DNA from: Drosophila persimilis
Lineage: Eukaryota > Arthropoda > Insecta > Diptera > Drosophilidae
Length of the DNA: 64,000 nucleotides
Assembly (NCBI RefSeq): GCF_003286085.1
Contig: NW_020825294.1
Coordinates: 7,006,001 to 7,070,000 of the forward strand
Direction of reading: 5' to 3'
Part shown: piece by piece, positions 38,361-49,074 of the stretch
Numbering within the stretch: position 1 is the first letter of the stretch
How the letters are laid out: each line of letters opens with the position of its first letter
Program-made: the position numbers and the translations under genes
Notes under the pieces: model-generated
What the model was told of the DNA's origin: nothing
The model's input: only the letters and a program-made list of their open reading frames with translations
Database searches by the model: none

Positions 38361-39051
38361 TTCAAAGAAACCAGGCAGTTCCGATTTTTTTTCAGTGTGG
38401 TGTTCAATGTCAATGTCCCTATTTTGGGATCCGACTGTCTGTCTGTATGTGGACTGGAATGCTCTCTAGACCGTTCATTAATTGAATTGTGTCACAGCCA
38501 CTTGATTGCTGTTATCTAAAAGACAGGAACGTATACTTATCAAGTATGAAGGTGTTGTCTAACTTGAAACAAACAAAGGGAAGCAAAACATGTAGTTTTA
38601 TTGTTAACCTTTATTTTTGGAACAGCTTCTTAAAACTGTAAACATTCCCAACTTTATCTGATATGTATGTGTTCCCGTGAATTAAATCACACTCTCGTGT
38701 ATGCGTTGGCTCCTTAAACATTAACCAATCCAAGGTGGCGAGAAAGAGACTTAAATTAATATAGACGCGTTCGAAACGATTTAAAATCTTTAAAATGTCC
38801 CATTTAAACTGAGATTTACTCTCTCTATTACAACCTCTCTCGCTATTGCTTAAATTGTTGGTACCTCAGCTTTGAGTTCGAGTTCAGTCGTTTATATGGA
38901 CAAAATATTGGTCGTTTCGTTTGTACATAAGCAATATTCTGAGAACCTGAGATACACTTCACACACAATGTAGTTTTAATTTTATATCGGCCTTTAGAAA
39001 AATGCTTATCATTTACATAGATTTAGTCCTTAGCTAATTAAAAAAAAAAAA
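38361..39051. other. 3' flank of the first GT31 gene
   Basis: No ORF supported. From about 38870 the DNA resembles the 3' flanks of GT31 copies 2 and 8, sharing blocks such as GTTCGAGTTCA, AATATTGGTC and ACATAGATTTAGTCCTT. It is therefore probably 3' UTR and part of the duplicated unit. Confidence 0.5.
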
Positions 39052-40439
39052 CTATTTACACTTAATAGTCGAATCCAACAGGTCCCTCCAAAGATGATAT
39101 TGTTCCCTTGGCTTGATCTTGTGCACGCTGATCACGTTGCGAATTTTGCACGGACGGAGCGAGATTCGGCTGTTGAGAAATTCGTTGGCGTGCTCCCTCC
39201 TAATCTTTAACCTTTTGGCCACGAAGCCCGTGATGAAGACATCTTCTAGTTGAATATAGTAAGTGTTGAGTGATTGCACGTATAGCTCATGGACAATGTC
39301 GCCAGTGAGGAGGTACGCGGGTCCGGTGGTAAACGGAGGATACTGCCAGCCGTTATACAATTTATATGGAACAAAATACTTTGACGTTCTTTTTCGGATG
39401 GGTTTCCAGTCCTCGACCAATCGCCCGTAGATAGTTCGATCGTTCTTGTACCGAGCGTCTATGAAATCGAGCAGTTTAGGAACATTGATGAACATGTCAT
39501 CATCTGTCTTAAGGATGAATTTCACATTGGGACAGTGTGTATCTGCCCATTCAAGCATCGAGATCGTCTTCAGAGTGAGATTGAAGTACGAGTCTATGAA
39601 GTGGCCTCGTATCATATCGCCATAAATATTGTTCTCCTTGTTGAGAGACTCGTTCAGAGATGCATTCGTGGTACGGCCAAGGATAAAAGCCATGCCGACA
39701 ATTTGCCTGCTTCCATAGTTCATCCAGGTCCGCCTTATGGACATTCTTTCCTTAAAATTGGACTGTGCTGAGGTGATCAGAATGAGCAGCCGTAGGGATA
39801 ACCCCCTGTGCATACATATCTTCTGTATATCAATCTCTTCGTTTAGGTGGCCTGGTTCATACAGTTTCATTGCCAGCTCTCGAAGTACAGGCAACGCGGA
39901 GGGACCACTTAATGTTTGTATGCTGCTACTGTACTTCTTCATTTCAATTAATTGGTTCCGCAAAATTGTCTTGATATCTTCGATCCCCGACGACTCTGTC
40001 AGTTGGTTGGAAACAGCCAAAAGGGATTGAAAACTTTTATTCCCCTCCAGATAAATGCTCCTATCTGTGGAAGGAGATTTACAGATGAGAGGAGTTGAGG
40101 TGGAGGAATACTAACTACTGCCATGATTATTGATCGTGCTGCTGTTGATTTTGTCTGCAAATAAAATATGAAATCATATTATGAAGTCGCCTAGCAAGAC
40201 TCACTAGTAACATTTTGCTTGATTTGATGACGCATCGGTAACCCTGTAACGGAATATTCCTGTGTCCTAGAGAGGATCTCTTTCGCCAAAGAAAATTTAT
40301 ACATGAGCATTATGATAATGACAGCACCGAAAACCGTAAAAAACCTCATCCTTTGGGTCCTGGACATCTTCTTCTTGACTGGACATAAAAACGCTTGTCT
40401 TTTATTCCGGTGTTCTCTAATTGTTCCGACAATGAACAT
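39052..40439 (-). CDS. GT31 beta-1,3-glycosyltransferase, array copy 1, 428 aa
   Basis: Predicted Golgi type II enzyme transferring Gal or GlcNAc in beta-1,3 linkage. Three exons join in frame: 40205-40439, 40116-40154 and 39052-40064 (1287 nt with stop). Exon 1 carries the signal anchor (MRFFTVFGAVIIIMLMYKF). It has upstream in-frame ATGs at 40439 and 40367; the start shared with other copies is at 40349, which would give 398 aa. Exon 2 is shorter than in the paralogues (39 instead of 54-66 nt), and its donor GTTAGT is inferred from phase. The catalytic exon has the RRTW motif (SIRRTWMNYG), NLTLKT, the metal-binding KTDDDMFINVPKLL, FTTGPAYLLTGD and EDVFITG, all family hallmarks. It groups with copy 8 by sequence. 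Confidence 0.9.
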
Positions 40440-40533
40440 ACAATTTTGATAAACAATCCCGATGATTTTCTATTGCACTAAACACATGTGAATTTTCAAT
40501 ACAATAAACAGTCGGAACGGTATTGTCATGGCC

Positions 40534-40539
40534 CACGTG
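40534..40539. promoter_or_regulatory. CACGTG E-box upstream of GT31 copy 1
   Basis: Lies in a block, about 95 bases upstream of the first in-frame ATG, that is shared with copies 4 and 7: CAGTCGRAAC, then TTGTCA, then CACGTGCCTC. The shared context suggests a promoter element inherited by duplication. Confidence 0.4.
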
Positions 40540-40664
40540 CCTCTCAGATGGTATAGTAGGAGGGGCAGGATTATCTAGTACATTTAAAATACACTTGTTT
40601 CAGTGTTGCATCGGAGGAGAATGTAGAGCAAGTCCGGTTGATCTAGCTCTTATGGTCTCGGGGA

Positions 40665-40805
40665 TCTCTGAGCTATATCGACTCGTCTATTGATGCTGAT
40701 CAAGAATATATACTTTATAGGGCCGGAAACGCTTTCTTCTGGGTGTTAAACACATCAGGATTCACCACAAATCAAATATACCTGCATGCTCTTTGAGTAT
40801 AATGA
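40665..40805 (-). mobile_element. degenerate DINE-1/INE-1-type fragment
   Basis: Read on the minus strand, the segment matches the left part of the full element at 43126-44215. Shared features are GATTTGTGGTGAA, a CAGAAG..CGTTTCCG.CC block, a TATAAAGTATATATTCTTGATCAGCATCAATAG-type block and CGAGTCGAT. No ends are preserved. Confidence 0.7.
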
Positions 40806-40906
40806 ATATGTATGAGTATATGAGTATGAATATGTACATATATGAGTATATGAATATGTACATATATAAAATGAAATTAGTTCTCTCAGCTTTGCGTTCG
40901 AGTTCA

Positions 40907-41030
40907 ATGGATTATAAGGAACGATTTATAAAATAAATATTAGTAATTTAATTTTTACATATATGTGTATGGATTATAAGGAACGATTTATAAAATAAAT
41001 ATTGGTAATTTAATTTTTACATATATGTAT
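40907..41030 (+). repeat. 62-base tandem duplication
   Basis: Two nearly identical 62-base units, 40907-40968 and 40969-41030, start ATGGATTATAAGGAACG and differ at about two positions. They lie in the 3' flank of GT31 copy 2 and look recent. Confidence 0.85.
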
Positions 41031-41139
41031 ATTCTCAACACCTAAGATCACACATCACATACAATGTAGTTCTATTTCTGTATCGGGCTTTAGCTAAATG
41101 ATTATCTTTTACATAGATTTAGTCCTTGTTCGAAGGAAA

Positions 41140-42546
41140 TTATTCACACTTTTTAGTCGAGTCCATGAGATTCCTCCAAAGATTGTACTGTTCAATTGGC
41201 TTGATCTTGTGTACGCTAATCGCATTGCGTATGTTGCACGGAAGGAACGAGATTCGGCTGTTGCGAAATTCGTTGGCGTGCTCCCTCCTAATCTTTAGCC
41301 TCTTGGCCACAATTCCCGTGATGAAGACATCTTCTAGTGGCATATAATACGTATTCAGCGATTGCACGTATAGCTCATGTACAATGTCGCCAGTGAGGAG
41401 GTAGGCGGGTCCGGTGGTAAATGGTGGATAAACGGTGCCCCGAAATTGTTGGCGAGACACAAAACTTTTAGACTTCTGACTTCGAATTGGCTTCCACTTC
41501 CTGGCCAAGCGCCCGTAGATGCTTCGAGCTTTCTTTTTTCCCTCTATGAAGTCGAGCAGTTTAAGGACATTGATGAACATGTCGTCATCTGTTTTAAGGA
41601 TGTACTTCACACGAGGACAGTGCGTATCCGTCCATTCTAATAAAGAGATCGTCTTCAGAGTGAGATTATTGTAAGAGTCCATGAAGTGTCCACGTATCAT
41701 ATCGCCATAAATATAGTTCTCCTCGTTAAGAGACTCGGTCAGGGACGCATTCATGGTACGGCCAAGCACAAAGGCCATGCCTACATCTCGCCTGCTTCCA
41801 TAGTGCATCCATGTGTGTCTGATAGACATTCTCGCCATAAAGTGAGAGTGTTCAGAGGCGATCAGAATGAGCAGCTTTAAGTATTTTCCCCTGTGTCTAC
41901 ATATACTCTTTATATCAATCTCTTTGTTTAGATGGCCTGGTTCATAGATTTTCATTGTGAGTACTGGACGATCAGGTAATAACGGGGCAGCACTTGATGT
42001 TTGTACACTGCTAATGCCCTTAACAGGGCTCACAATGGGTACGGATTGGTGGGACTTTTTTCGAGGGTGTGCTTTCTTCCTGGATTTACTTCTGTTTTTA
42101 TTAAATTGGCTCGGTTTTATTGTCTTGATATCTTCGTTTTCAGCCGTCTTTAGAAGTGGATTGGAATCTGCCGAAAAGGCTTGTATACTGCTATGCACTA
42201 CACTGAGTTTTTTCTTCTCCAGTTTATTGCTTCTTTCTGTGAAAAGAGATTAAACAGATAAGCAGAGCTCAGGTGGAGAAATAATTACAAATAATTACAC
42301 ACTTACCAGTAAGTGGATAATTTCCGATGTTGCTGCCATGATTTTCGCTGGGATGATTGCCTGAAAATCAATGATTAGATAACAATAAGAAGTCACTTGA
42401 CAAGACTCACTCAACACATTTTTCTCGATTTTATGGCGCATCGGAAACCCTCCAATGGAAGGCACATGTTTGCTTTCCTCCGCCGAGAAAGAAGCGTCGA
42501 TTAAGGTTATGATAATGACAGCACCTAAAACCATAAAGAACCGCAT
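41140..42546 (-). CDS. GT31 beta-1,3-glycosyltransferase, array copy 2, 428 aa
   Basis: Predicted Golgi type II enzyme. Exons 42411-42546, 42307-42360 and 41140-42236 join in frame (1287 nt with stop). The ATG at 42544-42546 is the first in frame, since a TAG lies just upstream. Anchor: MRFFMVLGAVIIITLIDASF. A Lys/Arg-rich stem (KKAHPRKKSH) precedes the catalytic domain with SIRHTWMHYG, NLTLKT, KTDDDMFINVLKLL (Leu replaces the usual Pro after FINV), YPPFTTGPAYLLTGD and EDVFITG. All key residues are present. Its 5' exons and upstream DNA are almost identical to those of copy 3 (45.4-46.3 kb), while its catalytic part is clearly different from copy 3. An acceptor at 42659 shows an upstream 5' UTR exon. 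Confidence 0.92.
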
Positions 42547-43125
42547 CCTTTTGGTGTTTTTGGTTCCGACAAAAACCTACTGGACATACAAATTCTCTCG
42601 CTTGAATAACTTTATATTTTTTCAATGTTTCGTCACTAAAGAAAAGAATGTGGTTAAACTGCAATGATAACTGAAATTTAGAAAAAAAAAAATAACGATG
42701 ATCCCAAACAAATTCTAATTTTCAATACATTAAGCAGTCGAAACGTTTTTGTCAAGGCACACCTTAAGATATCAGGGTATTATCATTCAAAATATGTACA
42801 TATTCAAAGTAGTATATTAAGTAGATGAAATATATGTACATAGGGTCCAGGGTCAGGCAATTGCTAATCTCTTTGCTACATTTTTCCAAAAAACATCCGA
42901 TTTCAGTAAAGCATTTGACTTTGGAAACCATCTAATATAATAATATACATAATTTATAAAACTACTATACATATCCCTAAAGTCTTCTTTAGGTCTTATG
43001 AAAACGTGTGTGTATATACATGTACATGTGTATGTCTAAAAGTAGAGTCATTTAACAGATACATATTCTATTTTTTTCAGAATTCCATCTTGAATCTGAG
43101 GGTGTGTTTAATTTCAAATAATTAA
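42240..43125 (+). repeat. segmental duplication block A (partner at 45415-46305)
   Basis: The 5' exons, introns and upstream DNA of copy 2 match those of copy 3 over about 0.88 kb with only scattered differences. Those include a 12-base insertion in exon 2 of copy 3, a short A-run difference near 42680/45870 and single-base changes. The match ends where the DINE-1-type element begins. Confidence 0.85.
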
Positions 43126-44215
43126 TTATACCCGATACTCAAAATGAGTATTGGGGTATATTAGATTTGTGGTGAAAATGGATGTGTGTAACGTCCAGAA
43201 GGAATCGTTTCCGACCCCATAAAGTATATATATTCTTGATCAGCATCAATAGCCGAGTCGATTGAGCCATGTCTGTCTGTCTGTCCGTCCGTCCGTCTGT
43301 CCGTCTGTCCGTCCGTCCGTCTGTCCGTCTGTCCGTCCCCTTCAGCGCCTAATGCTCACAGACTACAAGAGCTAGAGCAACGATGTTTTGGATCCAGACT
43401 TCTGTGATATGTCACTGCTACAAAAATATTTCAAAACTTTGCCCCGCCCACTTCCGCCCCCACAAAGGGCGAAAATCTGTGGCATCCACAATTTTAAAGA
43501 TACAAGAAAACCAAAAACGCAGAATCGTAGAAGATGACTATATCTTCTAGAGTGCAAAATCTGAACCAGATTGTATAATTATTAAAGCCAGAATCACGAA
43601 AACAATTTCACTCTTTCTCGCTCTGTCTCACTCTAACACACAGGTTTCATGGTCGGTTTTGCCAATTGCAAAATATGAGTTCAAGGATCTCAGAACCCAT
43701 AAAAGCTAGAGCAACCAAATTTGGTATCCACACTCCTGTGATATCGGACCTTGACCGTTTTGTGTCAAAATTTCGCCGCACCCCCTTCCGCCCCCGCATA
43801 GTACGAAAATCTGGGGCAACCACAAATCTCAGAGACTATTAAGGCTAGAGTAACAAAATTTGGTATCCGCACTTCTGTTAGATCTCACTATAAAACGTAT
43901 ATCTCAGAATTTCGCCCCACCCCCTTCCGCCCCCACAAAGGACGAAAAACTGTTGCATCCATAATATTGAGGATACAAGAAAACTAAAAACGCAGAATCA
44001 TAGATAATGATCATATCTATCAGATTGCTGAATTTTGATCAGATCGGATAATTTTTATAGCCGAAAAGGAAAAAAACAATTTTCAGTGGCTACGCAGCGC
44101 CCGACGTCACGCTCAGACTGATTTTCTGTCTCTCTCGCACACACTCTTTGTCGTTTCGTTTAATATTAGCGGCGTCTGCCGGAAGAGAGCTATACTGACT
44201 TAGTATCGGGTATAA
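43126..44215 (+). mobile_element. DINE-1/INE-1-type nonautonomous element, about 1.09 kb
   Basis: Bounded by perfect 14-base inverted termini TTATACCCGATACT and AGTATCGGGTATAA. It has the typical internal landmarks of this abundant Drosophila repeat: a leading segment ending GTATATTAGATTTG, the TTTCCGACCCCATAAAGTA block, a GTCTGTCCGTCC microsatellite (about 43265-43338), then repeated CGCCCCCACA-rich segments. It has no coding capacity. It sits between GT31 copies 2 and 3 and is absent from the homologous junction between copies 3 and 4, so it inserted after, or was lost from one side of, the duplication. Confidence 0.85.
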
Positions 44216-44317
44216 CTGTAGAGTTGCGGTGTCCGCAGCAACACACAACGTTCCCCCTCGTTTTTAATCAGTATTAGCAATTACTCAAAATATTATCAGA
44301 TGTCTCTTCCGATTTAA

Positions 44318-45203
44318 TTAATTGCACTTGACAGTGGAGTCCATCTGCTTTCTCCAAATATCGTATATTTCGTTTTCCTTGATATCATGAACGCTGATCG
44401 CGTTGCGGATTCTGCACGGCAGGAACGGGATGCGCGTGTTGTAAAAGCTGCCGGCATTCACAATTTTAATCTTCAAGCTCTGGACCAAAACGGCCGTGAA
44501 GATATCTTCCAGTTGAATATAATACGTTCTGAGCGAGTGAACATATAGCTCATGAACAATGTCTCCAGTAAGAAGGTAGGCAGTTCCAGTAGCAAATGGT
44601 GGATAAACAGAGCCCCCATATTGGTGATATGGTAAAAAATATTTGTACGCCCTTTGTCGGTGTGGCTTTGCATTCTCAATTATGTGCCCATATATCGTTC
44701 GATTATCCTTATGTCCGTCTATGAAGTCGAGCAGCTTAGGAACATTTATGAACGTATCGTCATCTGTCTTAAGGATGTATTTTACACGAGGACAGTGCGT
44801 ATCTGTCCATTCTAGCAAAGATATCGTCTTCAGAGTGAGATTGGTGTAAGAGTCTATGAATTGTCCTCGTATCATATCGCCATAAATATAGTTCTCCTTG
44901 TTGAGAGACTCGTACAGGGACGCATTTGTGGTACGCCCAAGCACAAAGGCTATGCCTACATCTCGCCTTCTTCCATAGTTCATCCAGGTATGTCTGATGG
45001 ACATTCTCGCCGTAAAGTGGGAATGTGCTGAGGTGATCAGAATGAGCAGCTTTAAGTATTTCCCCCCGTATCCACATATCCTCTTTATATCTATCTCTTT
45101 GTTTAGATGGCCTGGTTCATAGATTTTTATTGTGAGTACTGGACGATCAGGTAATAACGGGGCAGCACCTGAAGTTTGTACACTGCTAATGCCCTTAACA
45201 GGG
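44318..45203 (+). repeat. segmental duplication block B (partner at 46321-47203)
   Basis: About 0.88 kb of catalytic exon in copy 3 matches copy 4 with nine substitutions that I counted by eye. Seven change an amino acid and two do not. The match ends in the stem, where copy 4 has an in-frame deletion. Confidence 0.85.
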
Positions 45204-45733
45204 CTTACAACGGGTACGGGTTTGTGGGGCTTTTTTCGAGAGTGTGCCTTCTTCCTGGATTTACTTCTGTTTTTATTAAATTGGCTCGGTTTTATTGTCT
45301 TGATATCTTCGTTTTCAGCCGTCTTTAGAAGTGGATTGGAATCAGCAGAAAAGGCTTGAATACTGCTATGCACTACACTGAGTTTTTTCTTCTCCAGTTT
45401 ATTGCTTCTTTCTGTGAAAAGAGATTAAACAGATAAGCAGAGCTCAGGTGGCGAAATAATTACAAATAATTACACACTTACCAGTAAGTGGATCATTTCC
45501 GATGTTGCTGCCATGATTTTCGCTGGGTCTCCTGCTGGGGATTGTGCCTGAAAATCAATGATTAGATAATAATAAGAAGTCACTTGACAAGACTCACTCA
45601 ACACATTTTTCTCGATTTTATGGCGCATCGGAAACCCTCCAATGGAAGGCACATGTTTGCTTTCCTCCGCCGAGAAAGAAGCGTCGATTAAGGTTATGAT
45701 AATGACAGCACCTAAAACCATAAAGAACCGCAT
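44318..45733 (-). CDS. GT31 beta-1,3-glycosyltransferase, array copy 3, 431 aa, altered motifs
   Basis: Predicted Golgi type II enzyme. Exons 45598-45733, 45482-45547 and 44318-45411 join in frame (1296 nt with stop). Anchor and stem match copy 2. The catalytic domain keeps SIRHTWMNYG, NLTLKT and KTDDDTFINVPKLL, but several hallmarks differ from the other copies: TGTAYLLTGD instead of TGPAYLLTGD, and EDIFTAV instead of EDVFITG, losing the conserved Gly. The segment after TIYG is IIENAKPHRQRAYKYF. The first two thirds of its catalytic part are almost identical to copy 4 and its 5' half to copy 2, so the gene is chimeric. The frame is intact, so either it has a changed specificity or constraint is relaxed. 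Confidence 0.9.
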
Positions 45734-46305
45734 CCTTTTGGTGTTTTTGGTTCCGACAAAAACCTACTGGACATACAAATTCTCTCGCTTGAATAACTTT
45801 ATATTTTTTCAATGTTTCGTCACTAAAGAAAAGAATGTGGTTAAACTGCAATGATAACTGAAATTTAGAAAAAAAAAAAAAACGATGATCCCAAACAAAT
45901 TCTAATTTTCAATACATTAAGCAGTCGAAACGTTTTTGTCAAGGCACACCTTAAGATATCAGGGTATTATCATTCAAAATATGTACATATTCAAAGTAGT
46001 ATATTAAGTAGATGAAATATATGTACATAGGGTCCAGGGTCAGGCAATTGCTAATCTCTTTGCTAAATTTTTCCAAAAAACATCCGATTTCAGTAAAGCA
46101 TTTGACTTTGGAAACCATCTAATATAATAATATACATAATTTATAAAACTACTATACATATCCCTAAAGTCTTCTTTAGGTCTTATGAAGACGTGTGTGT
46201 ATATACATGTACATGTGTATGTATAAAAGTAGACTCATTTAACAGATACATATTCTATTTTTTTTAGAATTCCATCTTGAATCTGAGGGTGTTTAATTTC
46301 AAATA
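45415..46305 (+). repeat. segmental duplication block A' (partner at 42240-43125)
   Basis: 5' exons, introns and upstream DNA of copy 3. It matches block A closely and joins directly to copy 4's 3' end without the mobile element found next to block A. Confidence 0.85.
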
Positions 46306-46320
46306 ATTAATTTTAATTAA

Positions 46321-47203
46321 TTAATTGCACTTGACAGTGGAGTCCATCTGCTTTCTCCAAATATCGTATATTTCGTTTTCCTTGATATCATGAACGCTGA
46401 TCACGTTGCGGATTCTGCACGGCAGGAACGGGATGCGCGTGTTGTAAAAGCTGCCGGCATTCACAATTTTAATCTTCAAGCTCTGGACCAAAACGGCCGT
46501 GAAGATATCTTCCAGTTGAATATAATTCGTTTTGAGCGAGTGAACATATAGCTCATGTACAATGTCTCCAGTAAGAAGGTAGGCAGTTCCAGTAGCAAAT
46601 GGTGGATAAACAGAGCCCCCATATTGGTGATATGGTACAAAAGATTTGTACGCCCTTTGTCGGTATGGCTTTGCATTCTCAATTATGTGCCCATATATCG
46701 TTCGATTATCCTTATGTCCGTCTATGAAGTCGAGCAGCTTAGGAACATTTATGAACGTATCGTCATCTGTCTTAAGGATGTATTTTACACGAGGACAGTG
46801 CGTATCTGTCCATTCTAGCAAAGATATCGTCTTCAGAGTGAGATTGGTGTAAGAGTCTATGAATTGTCCTCGTATCATATCGCCATAAATATAGTTCTCC
46901 TTGTTGAGAGACTCGTACAGGGACGCATTTGTGGTACGCCCAAGCACAAAGGCTATGCCTACATCTCGCCTTCTTCCATAGTTCATCCAGGTATGTCTGA
47001 TGGACATTCTCGCCGTAAAGTGGGAATGTGCTGAGGTGATCAGAATGAGCAGCTTTAAGTATTTCCCCCCGTATCCACATATCCTCTTTATATCTATCTC
47101 TTTGTTTAGATGGCCTGGTTCATAGATTTTTATTGTGAGTACTGGACGATCAGGTAATAACGGGGCAGCACCTGATGTTTGTACACTGTTAATGCCCTTA
47201 CTC
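46321..47203 (+). repeat. segmental duplication block B' (partner at 44318-45203)
   Basis: Catalytic exon of copy 4. See block B for the comparison with copy 3. Differences cluster in the C-terminal half of the protein; about 470 bases of the N-terminal catalytic part are identical. Confidence 0.85.
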
Positions 47204-47560
47204 GGGCGAAGATTTTTCTCTTCCGTTTTATTGCTTCTTTCTGTGGAAAAAGATTAAACAGATAAGCGAAGCTCAGGGGGGTATAATTAGAAATAATTGC
47301 ACACTTACCAGTTAGTGGATAATTTCCGATGTTGCTGCCATGATTTTTGCTAGCTCTCCTGATGGGGATTTTGACTGAAAATCAGTGATTAGATAATAAT
47401 AAGACGTCGTTTGACAAGACTCACTAAACACATTTTTCTCGATTTTATGACGCATCGGAAACCCTCCAACGGAATGCACATATTTGCTTTCCTTCGCCGA
47501 GAAAGAAGCGTTGATTAAGGTTATGACAATGAAAGCACCTAAAACCATACAGAGCCGCAT
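46321..47560 (-). CDS. GT31 beta-1,3-glycosyltransferase, array copy 4, 373 aa, short stem
   Basis: Predicted Golgi type II enzyme. Exons 47425-47560, 47309-47374 and 46321-47240 join in frame (1122 nt with stop). The ATG at 47560 gives the anchor MRLCMVLGAFIVITLINASF; the frame is open further upstream but no earlier ATG was seen. The catalytic domain is nearly the same as copy 3, with KTDDDTFINVPKLL, TGTAYLLTGD and EDIFTAV. The stem region present in copies 2, 3 and 7 (MHSSIQAFSADSN to SPVKG) is missing, so exon 3 runs from RSNKTEEKN straight to LRPSKGINSVQTSG without breaking the frame. This leaves a stem about 58 residues shorter than in copy 3. Confidence 0.88.
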
Positions 47561-47781
47561 CCTTTTGGTGTTGTTGGTGCGGGTTTTCACTAAACGTACT
47601 GGACATACAAATTCTTCTATTGTATTCCTTTATATTTTAAGTATTTCCTCACTGAAGAATATATGGTGGTTCAATTGAAATTATAACTAAAATTTAGATA
47701 AACAATCCCGATATCCAAAAAACAAATTCGAATTTTCAATACATTAAGCATTCAAGCAGTCGAAACATTTTTATCAAGGCA

Positions 47782-47787
47782 CACGTG
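47782..47787. promoter_or_regulatory. CACGTG E-box upstream of GT31 copy 4
   Basis: Part of the block CAGTCGAAAC, TTTTTATCAAGG, CACACGTGCCTCGA, CCTTAAGAT, which is also present upstream of copy 7. Copies 2 and 3 have the same block but with about ten bases including the E-box removed (GGCACACCTTAAGAT). Confidence 0.4.
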
Positions 47788-48084
47788 CCTCGACCTTAAG
47801 ATTTATAGGTATTCTGTCACGAGGGTCACGAGATGAACGTAACCAACAAAGACAGTTGGAACGGAAAAAAGCAGTTGAGTTTTTATAGTCTCTGAGATTT
47901 AGGCATCAATTTAGGCAATGTGCATTAACACGACGATTGATCCTGACCAGAGTCACGATTCTCTATTAATAACGGGTATACTTTTGGCTTTATAATGCAA
48001 TGAAATGTATGATCAGATGCTAGATATCAACAAGTTGTTTACATTTTTTAATTGACACTTCCGATTTTATTACAATTCTGTCGA

Positions 48085-49074
48085 CTAAATGCGAGTAGTA
48101 AATGTTTTGAAATTTTGATACAATGCAGTTGCCTTACACCTGACAGTCGAGGCCATCAGCTTCCTCCAAAGATCGTATTGTTCACTTTCTCTGATCATAT
48201 GGGCGCTGATCGTGTGGCGGATGCTGCAAGGATGCAACGAGATGCGGCGGTTGCGAAAGTAGCCGCTATGAACCCTCTTAATCTTTAAGCGATTGGCCAC
48301 AAAACCCGTCATGAAGACATCCTCCAGATGAAAATAATACGTTCTGAGCGAATGAACGTATAGATCATGTACCGTATCTCCAGTGAGAAGGTAGGCAGGT
48401 CCGGTGGTAAATGGTGGATAAACGCTGTACCCATATTGTTTGTCAGACACAAAATTTTTCGAATTGTTACTTCGTATTGGCTTCCACTTCTTGGCCAAGC
48501 GGCCGTAGATGGTTCGAGAGTTCTTTTTCCCATCTATGAAGGCAAGTAGTTTGGGGACATTGATGAACATGTCGTCATCTGTCTTAAGGATGTACTTCAC
48601 ACGGGGACAGTGCGTATCTACCCATTCAAGCATCGAGATCGTCTTCAGAGTGAGATTGAAGTAAGAGTCTATGAAGTGGCCACGTATCATATCGCCATAA
48701 ATATAGTTCTCCTGGTTGAGCGCCTCGTTCAGGGTCTCATTTGTGCTGCTTCCGAGGACAAAGGCCATGCCGACATCTCGCCTGCTTCCATAGTGCATCC
48801 ATGTGTGTCTGATTGACATTCTCGCCATAAAGTGGGCCTGTGCTGAGGTTATAAGAATAAGCAGCTTTAAAAAAGCCCCCCCGTCCTTACATATTTTCTG
48901 GTTATCAATATTTTCGTTGACGTGGCCGGGTTCATAAACATTAAATATTGGTGCTGGCTGGGCGCTTAATTCTGGTACGCTGCTCCTAGCAGTGGTGCTG
49001 GCAATTGGTACGGTGATGTTCGTCGGTATCTTCTTCTTGGAAGTACTAGGATATGTAGTAGATTGGTTCTGCAT
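48085..49074 (-). pseudogene. GT31 copy 5, 5'-truncated catalytic ORF, 329 aa from first ATG
   Basis: An intact catalytic domain is present (SIRHTWMHYG, NLTLKT, KTDDDMFINVPKLL, YPPFTTGPAYLLTGD, EDVFMTG), but I find no exon 1 or exon 2 upstream. Homology to the copy 8 intron ends near 49262. The acceptor corresponding to exon 3 is still visible (CTACAG before AAAGGAGC, about 49200). From it the phase used by other copies runs into stop codons, owing to a net +5 base difference near 49140. The first ATG in the open frame is at 49074, leaving no membrane anchor. The usual stop after KCK is lost and the frame runs 15 residues longer. It could be a young pseudogene, or use an unseen new first exon. 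Confidence 0.65.

Noticed and set aside
43265-43338. Regular GTCTGTCCGTCC repeats that might suggest an array such as CRISPR
   Set aside because: It is a microsatellite inside a DINE-1-type element in a eukaryotic genome; no spacers are present.
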